From assembly GCA_035496575.1 (NCBI GenBank), contig DATJEN010000143.1, positions 1 to 64,000 of the forward strand: 64,000 bases of DNA, written 5' to 3'. Of the stretch, positions 1 to 9,023 are shown piece by piece. This DNA comes from PALSA-1355 sp035496575 (GTDB taxonomy: Bacteria; Planctomycetota; Planctomycetia; Pirellulales; PALSA-1355). Positions within the stretch are counted from its first letter, which is position 1, and every line of letters starts with the position of its first letter. The position numbers were made by a program, and so were the translations under genes. Below the pieces are notes generated by a model. That model saw only the letters and a program-made list of their open reading frames with translations. It searched no databases and had not been told where the DNA came from.

Positions 1-2
1 AC

Positions 3-257
3 GAAACGGCCAGCGGATGGCAACAGGCCAACTTCTCCAGCCCAGTCGCCATCACCGCCGGCACGACCTACGTGGTGAGCTATCACACGAACAGCGGACA
101 CTATTCCGTCAGCCGCAACTACTTTGCCTCCCCGTTCACGAACGGATCGTTGCATGTGCCCGTCAACGGCGGACTCTATCGCTACGGCTCAAGCGGACTT
201 CCTAATCAATCCTACCAGGCCAGTAACTATTGGGTTGATGTACTGTTCGGCAGTTGA
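3..257 (+). CDS. DUF4082-domain protein, 3' end only
   Basis: An open frame enters from the left edge and stops at TGA 255-257, leaving the last 84 residues. It contains GWQQANFSSPVAITAGTTY followed by SYHTNSGHYSVSRNYF and a C-terminal YQASNYWVDVLF. This is the pattern of the DUF4082 beta-sandwich found in repeats of large secreted bacterial proteins. The 5' part lies outside the window, so total length and other domains are unknown. The family's role is not established; surface or carbohydrate-associated function is an inference from the usual company of the domain. It converges on the kinase gene that follows, with 47 bases between the two stops. Confidence 0.75.
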   Translation, partial: ETASGWQQANFSSPVAITAGTTYVVSYHTNSGHYSVSRNYFASPFTNGSLHVPVNGGLYRYGSSGLPNQSYQASNYWVDVLFGS

Positions 258-304
258 CAACTCTTGGGTAGTCCGGGGCGACCACGCCCTCGCGATAGAT
301 CCTG

Positions 305-2524
305 CTACGCGTCCGTGTCTTCGGGCGAGGTGAAAACGGTCGTGCGATCCAAACCGGGCGCCACGGTTTGCACCGCGTGAGCGGCCGAGCCGCCTGAGGG
401 GCCCTGTGCAGATGCGGAGGAAGGAGGCGCAGCCGCGGTTGCCGCGGACATCGTGCCTTGCGCGAGCGGACCGCCATTCGCCGGCTGCCCACGCTCGTGT
501 CGGCTCCACCACGCTTCCGCGTCATCGAGCGACCAGCTTTGCACCACGCGGTCGAGCATGGCTCCCAAATCCCGGGCGGTCTGCGGCCGCTTGGCCCGAT
601 TTTTCTCTAAGCAAGCCAGGATCGCGTGTTCCAGTTCGGGCGATATGGTCCGCCCCAATCGCCTCGATGGAGCATCGGGAATGGCCGTGAGATGTTGTTG
701 GCACAACTCGCCCAGCGTGCGAGCGCTAAATGCCGTTTGTCCGGTCAACAAGAAATACCCCACGGCGCCCACCGCATACAAGTCACTGCACGCATCCACG
801 GACTCGGGAGTCTGGATCGACTCGGGCGACATGTAGAGCGGCGTGCCCGACATGTCATTCTCAGACCCTGGGCTGCCCTGTCCGTCCTCGACGGCTTTGA
901 CCAGGCCAAAGTCGAGCACCTTGACGACATCCGGTTCGGCGCCGCGGCGATTGAGCATGATGTTCGCCGGCTTGATGTCGCGATGCACAAGCCCTGACGA
1001 ATGCGCTTCGTATAGCGACGCGCACACCTGCCGCAGAATACTCACCACGCGGCCCTCGGGCTGAGGTCCGTACTGTTCGACGAGAGTTTGAAGATTGACT
1101 CCGTCGAGGTACTCCATCGCATAGTAGAAGACGCCTTCGGGTGTGCGGCCGTAGTCATAGATCGCCACCGTATGCGGATTGTTGAGCTTACAGGTGATTT
1201 GCACCTCGCGTTCAAAGCGCTGGATAGAGGCCTCGTTGACGCGATCGACGTCCAACATCTTGATCGCGGTGGGCCGCCTGAGCATCGCGTGCTGTCCCTT
1301 GTAGACAATGCCCATCGCGCCGGCGCCGATCTTCTCGAGCAAGCGATACTGACCCAATTGCTTGGCCTCGATCGCGGCTTTCTGGGCCTGACGCTGAAGG
1401 CGCGCGACGATCAACGTAAACACGAAGATCGCCAGGGCGCCCAGGCCAAGCAGGGCATACATCACGTAGAACGATCGTTTCAGGATCGTCAGCGGGTGAT
1501 AGGCTTCGGCCGTATCCACTTCGGTGATGATCCCCATCTGGTATTCGGGCAACCAGGTCCAGGCGCCCACCGAGGGCGATCCTCGATAGTCACGGTAGGA
1601 ATCCATGGTGATTCCGCTTGTGCCACTGACGGCCGCCGCACAGATCTTGGTGAGCGGCAAGTCGCGGCGGCGGACAGCCGGCCGGAAGCCCTCGGTTATG
1701 TTGCCGCCCGGATCACGCACCTGAATGTTCAGAATCGAAGCCGCCGCATCGTCATCGGGCAACAAACCCAACAGGATCAGAGCTTCATCGAAGCGGCTAT
1801 TCGAAACCATGACGCCGTTCTTATCGACGGCATAGGTTTCACCCGTCTGTCCGATTCTGCCCAACTGCAGAATATCGGTGAATTCTTTCTCGGGGCGAAT
1901 GCGCAGGGCAAGAACGGCGACCACCTGCAAATTGTCGTCTCGAATCGGCGCGCAAACAAACATGGTGGGTGCTCCCGTTCGCGCGCGCCCCATGCGGTCC
2001 TTGAGGACGACCACACTGGGAAAGGGAGCCGATACGGTGGGCTTACCATCAAGCGTTCGCGCCAGGAAGCTCTCATACTGAGGCACCGTCTTACCGATGA
2101 GTTCGATGGCCGACGACCCCACGATGCGCAAGCGCTTATCAGCCACAAAGAATGCGACAAAATCGTGGGCCGAAATGCCGGGCTCCAGTTCTTTCGCAAG
2201 CCGCTTTTGCAACTCAGCCTGATCGGTTGTGACCGCATCGGAATTGGATGCCGAGTCGACATCGGCCGCTAAAAGCTGAGTCACCGTCTTGCGAATCTCC
2301 TGGTTGTTAGCCAGCGTCAGCGCACTCGATTCTTGGACCTTGAACCATTTCTCGAGCATCGAGCGTTCGACGGTCAGCAGCGTATCGAGCTCGGAACGCA
2401 GATTGCTTTCCATCGTTTGATGGATTGAGCTGCTGACCGCGTATCCGACGATCGCCAGCAACACGACCGCCACGATGGGCCATATCCAGAGCTGTTTTTT
2501 GAGTAACAGCCGGGTGCGCGTCAT
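305..2524 (-). CDS. membrane-anchored Ser/Thr protein kinase with extracytoplasmic Cache sensor
   Basis: Phosphorylates Ser/Thr residues of unknown cytoplasmic targets. From the start at 2524, a first membrane helix (IWPIVAVVLLAIVGYAV, about residues 13-30) is followed by an extracytoplasmic domain of about 320 residues resembling a Cache sensor, and a second helix (YALLGLGALAIFVFTLIV). The kinase domain starts near residue 390. Visible motifs are a glycine loop IGAGAMGIVYKG, invariant Lys in AIKMLD, catalytic HRDIKPANIM, DFGLVK and SPE in place of APE. A Ser/Ala/Pro-rich tail follows. The frame stays open upstream to 2758; ATGs at 2758, 2623, 2557 and 2524 are all possible and none has a clear ribosome site. 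I favour 2524 or 2557 because they put the membrane helix near the N-terminus. The kinase call is firm; the Cache call is by fold pattern. Confidence 0.88.
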   Translation of the reverse strand: MTRTRLLLKKQLWIWPIVAVVLLAIVGYAVSSSIHQTMESNLRSELDTLLTVERSMLEKWFKVQESSALTLANNQEIRKTVTQLLAADVDSASNSDAVTTDQAELQKRLAKELEPGISAHDFVAFFVADKRLRIVGSSAIELIGKTVPQYESFLARTLDGKPTVSAPFPSVVVLKDRMGRARTGAPTMFVCAPIRDDNLQVVAVLALRIRPEKEFTDILQLGRIGQTGETYAVDKNGVMVSNSRFDEALILLGLLPDDDAAASILNIQVRDPGGNITEGFRPAVRRRDLPLTKICAAAVSGTSGITMDSYRDYRGSPSVGAWTWLPEYQMGIITEVDTAEAYHPLTILKRSFYVMYALLGLGALAIFVFTLIVARLQRQAQKAAIEAKQLGQYRLLEKIGAGAMGIVYKGQHAMLRRPTAIKMLDVDRVNEASIQRFEREVQITCKLNNPHTVAIYDYGRTPEGVFYYAMEYLDGVNLQTLVEQYGPQPEGRVVSILRQVCASLYEAHSSGLVHRDIKPANIMLNRRGAEPDVVKVLDFGLVKAVEDGQGSPGSENDMSGTPLYMSPESIQTPESVDACSDLYAVGAVGYFLLTGQTAFSARTLGELCQQHLTAIPDAPSRRLGRTISPELEHAILACLEKNRAKRPQTARDLGAMLDRVVQSWSLDDAEAWWSRHERGQPANGGPLAQGTMSAATAAAPPSSASAQGPSGGSAAHAVQTVAPGLDRTTVFTSPEDTDA

Positions 2525-3290
2525 GGTGCGACCGAATGACGTTTGACCGAACGTCATATGGGCTTGAACTTGATCGCGACCGTCGCGTGATCGTCCCCAG
2601 AGCTTGGCTAGCTGTTTCCACATGGAAGATGCCGCCGGCGCAAACCAGCGTTTTCGAAGAAATGGCAGAAGGGTGCAGCCATTCGATGCTAATCTCGGCC
2701 AAGCGTCGCACGCAAGCGCCGATAGCCCCGTAGCCTGGCCGTAAAAGGCCCTTGGCATTCACCAGGTCACTTCTCAAAACGCCGGCAAAACATGCGGCCA
2801 ATCTTTCAGTGTTTCTGTCCGGTTGCGGCGTGTTACGTGGACTTGGACGCACGACGTACGAGGGCAAGTGGCCCATTACCGGCAGATCGAACACGTGTTC
2901 ATAAAGCGACGGTTGCCACAAACGCCACATTGTCGCAAACGCCTGACCAGCAATTCTCCGCTGATCCCGCGGCTACGGCCCATTTGGCCGAAATCCTAGC
3001 GTGAATGCTGTGCCGACAGGTCACTCGCACGGCACAACAGGCAGGGCTCCGGATTTATTTCGAGCTGCCCGCGCCGCGCCAGTTTGACTCCAACCAAAGC
3101 TGGCATAGTTTTCATTTTGGGCAGGCACGTAGTCACGTGCTAGATCGGGTCAACCCGAGCCGAGTTCGACACAGTGCTGTGGGCTGATCCAATGCTGCCG
3201 CGGCGCAGTTCATAAGTCGCCGGTGTGCGGTCAGCGAGACGTTAAGTCGGACACGCTCTTCACAGACCATCTCAGCCCAGAGGTGTCGCC
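2525..3290. other. intergenic region, no convincing gene
   Basis: About 0.77 kb between the divergent kinase and protease genes; up to 234 bp at its left edge could belong to the kinase if an upstream start is used. I find no coding frame with a recognisable domain. It holds one perfect short inverted repeat (GCACGT-AGTC-ACGTGC, 3125-3140) that could be an operator. Promoters for both genes presumably lie here, but no clear -35/-10 pair stands out. Confidence 0.5.
3125..3140. repeat. short perfect inverted repeat upstream of protease gene
   Basis: GCACGT and ACGTGC are separated by AGTC, about 150 bp before the protease start. The size suits a regulator site, but nothing identifies the regulator and chance is possible. 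Confidence 0.25.
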
Positions 3291-5414
3291 ATGGCCGCAC
3301 GCTGCGCCCCCCCGTCCGCAACCAAGAAGTTTGTCCGCCTCCGCTTCGAGCCGTTGGAGGATCGAATCTATTTGCATGGCATGTCGCTTGACAGCCACGA
3401 CACGGTCGATGGACTGATCAGCATCCGCGCTCACCTCGCAAGTTCGTTGGCGACCGAGCTGAGATCGGATTTTCAGAGCGATTTTGTGCCGGAATTCGGC
3501 ATGGTTCCCGCCCTCAGTCAAGGTGCAACCGCCACGCCTCTGGCCGGGCAAACCTATTCGCTTTCGAGTGTCCCCGCGCTCAATAGCCTGCCAGGCGCGC
3601 ATGCATCCCTTTATTTGGACTTCAACGGGGATTTCGAGTCCACCTGGGGAACGTATAGCAACGTAACCGCGCCTGCGTATGATCAGGACGGAGATCCGAC
3701 CACGTTCAGCGATGGTGAGCTGGCATCGATTCAATCGATCTGGAAACAGGTGTCCGAAGATTACTCGCCGTTCAATATCAATGTCACGACGGTCGAGCCG
3801 AGTAGTTTTGCCAACGGCGTCGCCGAGCGGATCGCAATCGGAGGAGATGGAGCTTGGACGGGCGGGCGTTACGGGGGCGTATCGTACACCAATAGCTTCA
3901 CGAGCAATGTCGTGAACGTGTCGTACGTCTTCTCGCAGAACTTGTCCAGCGGATTCGCCAAGTACACTGCCGAAGCGGTTTCGCACGAAGCCGGACACGC
4001 CTTTGGGCTGCAGCACCAAAGCTTGTACGACGCCAACGGCAATTTTGTGGCGACGTATTACACCGGACCGGGAGACGGCACCGCGCCCATCATGGGCAAT
4101 AGCTACAACGCCACTCGTGGACTGTGGTGGTATGGCACGACGACTTCTTCAATCAGTTATCAGGACGACATGCTGCTCATTTCCCGCAGCACGAATGGAT
4201 TCGGCTACCGACCTGACGATCATGGCAATGCCGTGGTCAACGCGACCGCGCTGGCCGTGAACGGGAATCAGCTAAGCGGGTCAGGAATCATTGAACAAAC
4301 CAGCGACGTCGATTACTTCTCGTTCCGCACGGACGCTGGCCAGATCAACCTGTGGACCCAGGTCCCCAGCGGCATCAACGATCTCGATGCTCGCCTTGAA
4401 TTGCGCGATGCCACTGGAACGCTGATCGCGTCCGCCGATCCCTCGGATAGCTTCGGCGCGTCCATTACCACGACTGTTTCGGCGGGGACATACTATCTCG
4501 TGGTAGGCTCGCACGGACATTATGGCGACGTGGGGCAATACACCGTGGGTGGCACGATCATAGCGCCGGCCGGCGGCACCGTGATCAACACGCCCACCAA
4601 TCTGACCGCCACGGTAGGCTCCGGGCAGGTTGCATTGAACTGGACTGACAATGCAACGAATGAAACCGTCTACAACGTTGCCCGCAGCGTGGATGGGGTC
4701 AACTGGACGATTGTGGCAAGTCTTGCGGCAAACAGCACGAGCTTTACTGACGTGAACGTGGTCGCGGGGGGCACCTACTTCTATCGAGTGAGCGCCGGCG
4801 ACTCACTTCAGTCATCGGATTACTCGAACCAGGCGCAGGCCACGCTCGCGCCCCAGTCGCCGGTCGGTTTATCGGCAACGGCCGTATCTTCGAAGCAAGT
4901 AAACGTCGGCTGGAACGATGTTCCCGGTGAGAGCGGATTTAAAGTGCAACGCTCGACCGATGGCGGCGCGACTTGGACGTTGATCGCGACCGTGGGAGCC
5001 AAGGTGACCTCATACCAAAACACGGGGCTTGCTCCCTCGACGACGTATTTGTACCGCGTCGTCGCCTTCAACAGCGGAGGTGACTCGCTTGCGAGCGCAA
5101 GTGCGAGCGCCACCACACAAGCGGCGCCCGTCGCTCCGCTGGCTCCCTCGGGGCTGGCCGCAACCTCGGTGGCCTCCAGGCAGGTAGCGCTCAAATGGAC
5201 GGACAATTCAGTCAACGAAACGGGATTTACCGTTGAGCGCTCTTCCAACGGCGGTAAGAGTTGGTCGGTCGTGGGGACTGCCAGCTCGAACGCCACTAGT
5301 TTCACGGATACGAGCGTTAGCGGACGGAAGACCTATATCTATCGAGTGCGCGCCTTCAATGATGGAGGCAATTCTGCCTACTCGAACCTTCTGAGCGTCT
5401 CCACCCCGCGATAA
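3291..5414 (+). CDS. exported zinc metalloprotease with PPC and three fibronectin type III domains
   Basis: A 707-residue protein, probably exported. The N-terminus carries RLRFEPLEDRIYL (residues about 17-29), a signature common at the start of large exported planctomycete proteins. The catalytic region has HEAGHAFGLQH near residues 231-241, the HExxHxxGxxH zinc site of metzincin-type proteases, and a likely Met-turn in APIMGNSYN about 30 residues later. A pre-peptidase C-terminal-like domain follows (DVDYFSFRTDAGQINL to GDVGQYTVGG, about residues 340-420), then three fibronectin type III repeats each ending in YRV-type strands. There is no PEP-CTERM tail. Substrate is unknown; breakdown of external protein is inferred. 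GAGG lies about 10 bases before the ATG. Confidence 0.82.
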   Translation: MAARCAPPSATKKFVRLRFEPLEDRIYLHGMSLDSHDTVDGLISIRAHLASSLATELRSDFQSDFVPEFGMVPALSQGATATPLAGQTYSLSSVPALNSLPGAHASLYLDFNGDFESTWGTYSNVTAPAYDQDGDPTTFSDGELASIQSIWKQVSEDYSPFNINVTTVEPSSFANGVAERIAIGGDGAWTGGRYGGVSYTNSFTSNVVNVSYVFSQNLSSGFAKYTAEAVSHEAGHAFGLQHQSLYDANGNFVATYYTGPGDGTAPIMGNSYNATRGLWWYGTTTSSISYQDDMLLISRSTNGFGYRPDDHGNAVVNATALAVNGNQLSGSGIIEQTSDVDYFSFRTDAGQINLWTQVPSGINDLDARLELRDATGTLIASADPSDSFGASITTTVSAGTYYLVVGSHGHYGDVGQYTVGGTIIAPAGGTVINTPTNLTATVGSGQVALNWTDNATNETVYNVARSVDGVNWTIVASLAANSTSFTDVNVVAGGTYFYRVSAGDSLQSSDYSNQAQATLAPQSPVGLSATAVSSKQVNVGWNDVPGESGFKVQRSTDGGATWTLIATVGAKVTSYQNTGLAPSTTYLYRVVAFNSGGDSLASASASATTQAAPVAPLAPSGLAATSVASRQVALKWTDNSVNETGFTVERSSNGGKSWSVVGTASSNATSFTDTSVSGRKTYIYRVRAFNDGGNSAYSNLLSVSTPR

Positions 5415-5436
5415 AGTTTCGATCCACCAAATCCGC

Positions 5437-5461
5437 CGGCCTTCATCCCCAAGGAAGGCCG
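5437..5461 (+). terminator. hairpin after protease gene
   Basis: CGGCCTTC (5437-5444) pairs with GAAGGCCG (5454-5461) across a 9-base loop, 23 bases after the protease stop. No U tract follows, so this is a stable hairpin and only a possible terminator. Confidence 0.4.
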
Positions 5462-5542
5462 ACGCTGCCGGCCAAAAGCCCTCTGAACGTAGGCACTTCA
5501 GGCTCGTTTCTATGCCGGTGCTACCGGGTTCTCTTACCCCAG

Positions 5543-5569
5543 CAAAAAAAATGAGAAAAAAGTTTTTTT
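5543..5569. promoter_or_regulatory. A/T tracts upstream of PEP-CTERM gene
   Basis: Runs of 8 A, 6 A and 7 T follow each other at about one helical turn, in an otherwise GC-rich genome, 60-90 bp upstream of the promoter at 5631. Such tracts usually bend DNA, so an upstream activating or architectural role is plausible but unproven. Confidence 0.35.
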
Positions 5570-5630
5570 CGCAAGATGGTCCCTACCCACCAGTTATGAC
5601 TAGCTACTAGGTGAGTAACCATTCCCCCCA

Positions 5631-5658
5631 TTGACAGGGAGATCGAAGCGACTAGATT
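5631..5658 (+). promoter_or_regulatory. sigma-70-type promoter of PEP-CTERM gene
   Basis: TTGACA (5631-5636) is a perfect -35 box. TAGATT (5653-5658) follows after 16 bp, giving a predicted transcription start near 5665 and a leader of about 53 bases. Confidence 0.6.
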
Positions 5659-5717
5659 GCTGAGTGCAAACCAAGGAATTGCTCCTGGATTAGCATTTTT
5701 CAACAAGGAGAACGCTC

Positions 5718-6455
5718 GTGAAGGCCTCCATCGCGCTGGTTGTTGTGGCAGCAGGCGCTCTATGCGCGCCAGCATTCGCGGGTCCCATCTCCTATAGCTT
5801 CACGAACGGCGGCCGCTCCGCCAGCGTCACTTTCTCGATGTCGGGCAGTGACTTGGTCGTCGACCTGTCGAACACCTCTCTTTCTGACGCCCTGGTTCCC
5901 ACCGACATTCTGACGGGCGTGTTTTTCGAGATCGTGGGCAATCCCCTGCTGGGCACGATTTCGGCGAAGGTCCCCGTAGGGAATGAGGTGTACGATGGCG
6001 GCACCAACACTATCATCACGCCGGGCGACCGCGTGGTTGGCGGTGAATGGGCTTACAAGAACTCCATCGTTGCCGTGCCCCCGAACAATGAGGGCATCTC
6101 TTCCTCGGGTCTGACCATCTTCGGCTCCGGCGACCTGTTTCCTGGGCCCGATCTCGAGCCGCCGCCCAGCCCTGACGGTGTCCAGTACGGGATTACCACA
6201 GCCGGTGACAACTTGCTGACTGGCAATGGCGGCATCACGGGCACTGGACTCATTAAGAGCGCCGTCCAATTCAAGCTGAGTGGATTCGTAGGCGAACCCG
6301 ACGCCCTGATTGCCGGTGCCTACTTCCAATACGGAACGTCACTTGATGAGCCGGGATTTCAGGGTGGCGATATTCCTGAGCCCACTTCTGTCGCCCTATT
6401 GGCAATCGGCATGGCCACGATCGTTGCCTGTCGCCGTCGCTTCAAGACGAAGTAA
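5718..6455 (+). CDS. PEP-CTERM sorting-domain secreted protein
   Basis: A 245-residue secreted protein. The N-terminal signal peptide ends near APAFAG. The C-terminus has the tripartite PEP-CTERM signal: IPEP, a hydrophobic stretch (VALLAIGMATIVA) and a basic end (CRRRFKTK), which exosortase systems recognise in exopolysaccharide-producing bacteria. The middle is beta-rich and matches no domain I recognise. The start is GTG at 5718, supported by AAGGAG at 5705-5710 with 7 bases spacing and by the promoter at 5631. No exosortase gene lies in this window. Confidence 0.85.
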   Translation: MKASIALVVVAAGALCAPAFAGPISYSFTNGGRSASVTFSMSGSDLVVDLSNTSLSDALVPTDILTGVFFEIVGNPLLGTISAKVPVGNEVYDGGTNTIITPGDRVVGGEWAYKNSIVAVPPNNEGISSSGLTIFGSGDLFPGPDLEPPPSPDGVQYGITTAGDNLLTGNGGITGTGLIKSAVQFKLSGFVGEPDALIAGAYFQYGTSLDEPGFQGGDIPEPTSVALLAIGMATIVACRRRFKTK

Positions 6456-6500
6456 CGGGCAATAGATGGTCACCGCCTGATTCGCGCAGCGGGCCGAATT

Positions 6501-6528
6501 GCTTTCGGCTCGCCGCGACACCGAAAGC
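6501..6528. repeat. inverted repeat between convergent genes
   Basis: GCTTTCGG (6501-6508) and CCGAAAGC (6521-6528) form a perfect 8-bp stem with a 12-base loop. It lies between the PEP-CTERM gene and the convergent serine hydrolase gene, so a terminator role is possible, though neither side has a U tract. Confidence 0.35.
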
Positions 6529-6738
6529 GCATGCGGGCCTCGACGTACTGCATTTCTTCGTCCGGCAATTCATCGCGCGCGGCTCGGACCCCAAGCCTTT
6601 CACAGGCGCAGCCAAACGTCGGCAGTGGGTTGCGCAATTGCTAGGGCAACCAGGTTTCCCTGCACCTAAGGGCGTGGCCGGCTCATGCTGAGCGCGACCA
6701 GCCCGTATATTTGCACCCTGGCCTGGTTCCAATCGGCC

Positions 6739-8019
6739 CTACTTCGCCGCCACGGGTTCCAAGATCGCTTGGTACAACTTCTCGCGGGCCTCCTGGAAGT
6801 AAGTGGGGGTGGAGGGCATGAATTGCGTCATGCCGATCGCAATTAGCTTCTCACGCGGCGAGACGAAAAACTGCGTGCTCGCCGCACCGCCCCAGCCGTA
6901 CTCCCCCAGAGATCCCGCCGGCTCTCCGTTGCCCGTCTTGACCCGCACCGCAAAGTCCAACCCGAAACCCATGTTGGCCATCGTGCGTGTGGCCAGCCCA
7001 ATGGGAACGAGCTCGTCGGCCAGGTGATTGCGCGTCATCAAATCGACGGTCTCAGGCTTGAGAATCCGCTTCCCGTCGAGCTCGCCGCGATTGAGCATCA
7101 TCTGCGCGAAACGCAGATAATCGTCGGCGGTCGAAACGAGGCCGCCTCCGCCTGAGAAAAGCACGGGCTTGGCTGCGAATTGGCTGGTTTTGGGGACATC
7201 GATGGGCGAAAGATGCCCGTCCTTCATGTTGTAGTTAACCGTGAAGCGGGCGAGCTTGTCGGCCGGCACGAAGAATCCGGTGTCTTGCATGGCGAGCGGC
7301 TTGAAGATTCGCTCGGCAAAGAATTCGTCGAGCGGTTTGCTGGAGAGAGCTTCGATGAGCTTGCCCTGGACGTCGACCGCGATGCTGTACATCCATTTTT
7401 CGCCGGGCTGAGCCGCCAGCGGAATCTGCAACAGCCGCTCCAGCATACTGTCGAGATTCCTCGTGCGATCGAGCAGCTTGGCGTCCGTGTACATGGTGTC
7501 GACGGGCGTCGCCGACGACAGTCCATACGCCAGGCCTGCCGTATGCCGCATCAGGTCTCGAATCGTGATCGGTCGCTTCAGATCGACCAGCTTCACCTTG
7601 TCGCCATCCGTGCCGCCGTGCACCTTGAGCTTCTCGAAGCCGGGCAGATACTTGGCGACTGGGTCGTCAAGCTCAAAGCGATGTTCGTCGTAAAGAGTCA
7701 TGAGCGCCACACCCGTGATGGGCTTCGTCATCGAATAAATGCGAAAGATCGCGTCGCGGCGCATCGCCTGTTTGTCCTCGAGGTTCATGTCGCCAAATGC
7801 CCCGACATGCGCGACTTTGCCGTCGCGGACGACCAGCATCAGCACACCCGCCAACTTGCCGGAGCTGACGTACGACTCCAGCAGCGTATCGACTTGAGCG
7901 AGCGAAGCGCTCGAAAGCCCGACACTATCGGGCGGAGTGGCGGGCAGCGGCTCGGCGGTTGCAACCAGCGGCACAAACAAGACCGTCGCGAGACACAGGG
8001 CAGCGAGCAACTTGCGCAT
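6739..8019 (-). CDS. serine hydrolase, beta-lactamase/class C family
   Basis: A 426-residue exported hydrolase of the beta-lactamase/penicillin-binding/esterase EstB fold. A signal peptide (LLAALCLATVLFVPLVATA) is followed by the catalytic SxxK as SMTK (Ser96, Lys99), a Tyr motif in WMYSIAVDV and a third motif WGGAAST. The WGG form of the third motif is common in esterases of this family, so a periplasmic esterase or peptidase is as likely as a true beta-lactamase. The start at 8019 is chosen because GAGGAGG (8027-8033) precedes it by 7 bases and the signal peptide begins there; the upstream extension of the frame lacks these. Confidence 0.85.
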   Translation of the reverse strand: MRKLLAALCLATVLFVPLVATAEPLPATPPDSVGLSSASLAQVDTLLESYVSSGKLAGVLMLVVRDGKVAHVGAFGDMNLEDKQAMRRDAIFRIYSMTKPITGVALMTLYDEHRFELDDPVAKYLPGFEKLKVHGGTDGDKVKLVDLKRPITIRDLMRHTAGLAYGLSSATPVDTMYTDAKLLDRTRNLDSMLERLLQIPLAAQPGEKWMYSIAVDVQGKLIEALSSKPLDEFFAERIFKPLAMQDTGFFVPADKLARFTVNYNMKDGHLSPIDVPKTSQFAAKPVLFSGGGGLVSTADDYLRFAQMMLNRGELDGKRILKPETVDLMTRNHLADELVPIGLATRTMANMGFGLDFAVRVKTGNGEPAGSLGEYGWGGAASTQFFVSPREKLIAIGMTQFMPSTPTYFQEAREKLYQAILEPVAAK

Positions 8020-8026
8020 GATCGAA

Positions 8027-8033
8027 CCTCCTC
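8027..8033 (-). promoter_or_regulatory. strong ribosome binding site fixing the hydrolase start
   Basis: GAGGAGG on the minus strand, 7 bases before the ATG at 8019. It decides this start over the in-frame ATG at 8121. Confidence 0.7.
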
Positions 8034-8178
8034 GATGAAGGCAGTGGATGGCGGGGCGAAGCGGTAGCCCGATTCGGGAAAGATTATGTGCCAGGGCAAA
8101 GCGAACAGCAACCAGATGCAAGAGCAGGTAGCAGGGTCAAGGGAGCGGCGCCGGTGTCATGTTAATGGCGCGGGCTGG

Positions 8179-8796
8179 CTAAATCCGGCTCGCACATCCC
8201 TGGCGACGCGTGCGTCTCAGTTGCGATGTGGAAAGCCCAACCAGCGCCAGTGCGGCCAGCACGAACGTGCTGGGTTCGGGCACGACGTTCAGGGTGAAGC
8301 TGCCTGAGACGGCCCCGCCCGTGTCCTGGATTTCCATCGTGTAGGTGCCGGCGAGAAGTGGTGGCGTAAATCCGATTGCCGGACTGGCCGCGCCCATATT
8401 GTCGAGTATGTCGGTGCCGACCAGGCCGCCACTGATGTGCGTCCAGCCAAGCAGTACGGCAGGATTGACGGCCCCGCCAAGTCCAGCCGTCCAGGTTCCG
8501 CCGCTTTCGAGCGCAGTGAATGAAAAGCTGGTCCCGTTATAGCTGCCCAGCGTGATCGAGTTCAGACGGGTGCCGGGCCCGAGAATAAAACTGAATAGAT
8601 CGAAATCTCCGCCGCCAAACGTCGCGGAGACCGTAGTGGCTCCCACGCCTAGCGTGCCCAGGGATGTCGGCGCAGCGACGTTGCCAGACAAGTCGCCATT
8701 GACGGATTCGAGATAGTCGGCCGCTCTCAGCCCGGCCGGCGACACAACGACGAATAATAGCAGGGCAGTAAGCGCGATCCGCAAGACTCTAGCCAT
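8179..8796 (-). CDS. PEP-CTERM sorting-domain secreted protein
   Basis: A 205-residue secreted protein with an N-terminal signal peptide (IALTALLLFVVVSPAGLRA). The central region (about residues 27-165) is rich in Gly, Thr and Leu and resembles the jelly-roll-like domains of other PEP-CTERM proteins. The C-terminal sorting signal is VPEPSTFVLAALALVGL followed by RRTRRQ, with an unusual extension of about eight residues after the basic cluster. Function unknown. GAGGTG lies a few bases before the ATG. Confidence 0.82.
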   Translation of the reverse strand: MARVLRIALTALLLFVVVSPAGLRAADYLESVNGDLSGNVAAPTSLGTLGVGATTVSATFGGGDFDLFSFILGPGTRLNSITLGSYNGTSFSFTALESGGTWTAGLGGAVNPAVLLGWTHISGGLVGTDILDNMGAASPAIGFTPPLLAGTYTMEIQDTGGAVSGSFTLNVVPEPSTFVLAALALVGLSTSQLRRTRRQGCASRI

Positions 8797-9023
8797 CGAG
8801 ACACCTCGTCTGCAAATAAAGCGCAGGGAATACCGGAAGAGAAAGCGAAAACGAGCGACAGCGTTTTGGCTAGCGGCACCCTAGACAAACGAGATGAGAG
8901 CCACAGCATACCCAGCCAAGATGCCGGATGCAAATCTCCGCTGGTTCGGGCCGACCGGCTATTTCACGGCTGGCTGGCCTGCTAATGGTCGCCGTGTGCC
9001 ACTTTGGACGGCGAAGGTCTCGG

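Noticed and set aside
1088..2272. 394-codon + strand frame opposite the Ser/Thr kinase
   Set aside because: Shadow of the kinase gene; no similarity to any family and no ribosome site.
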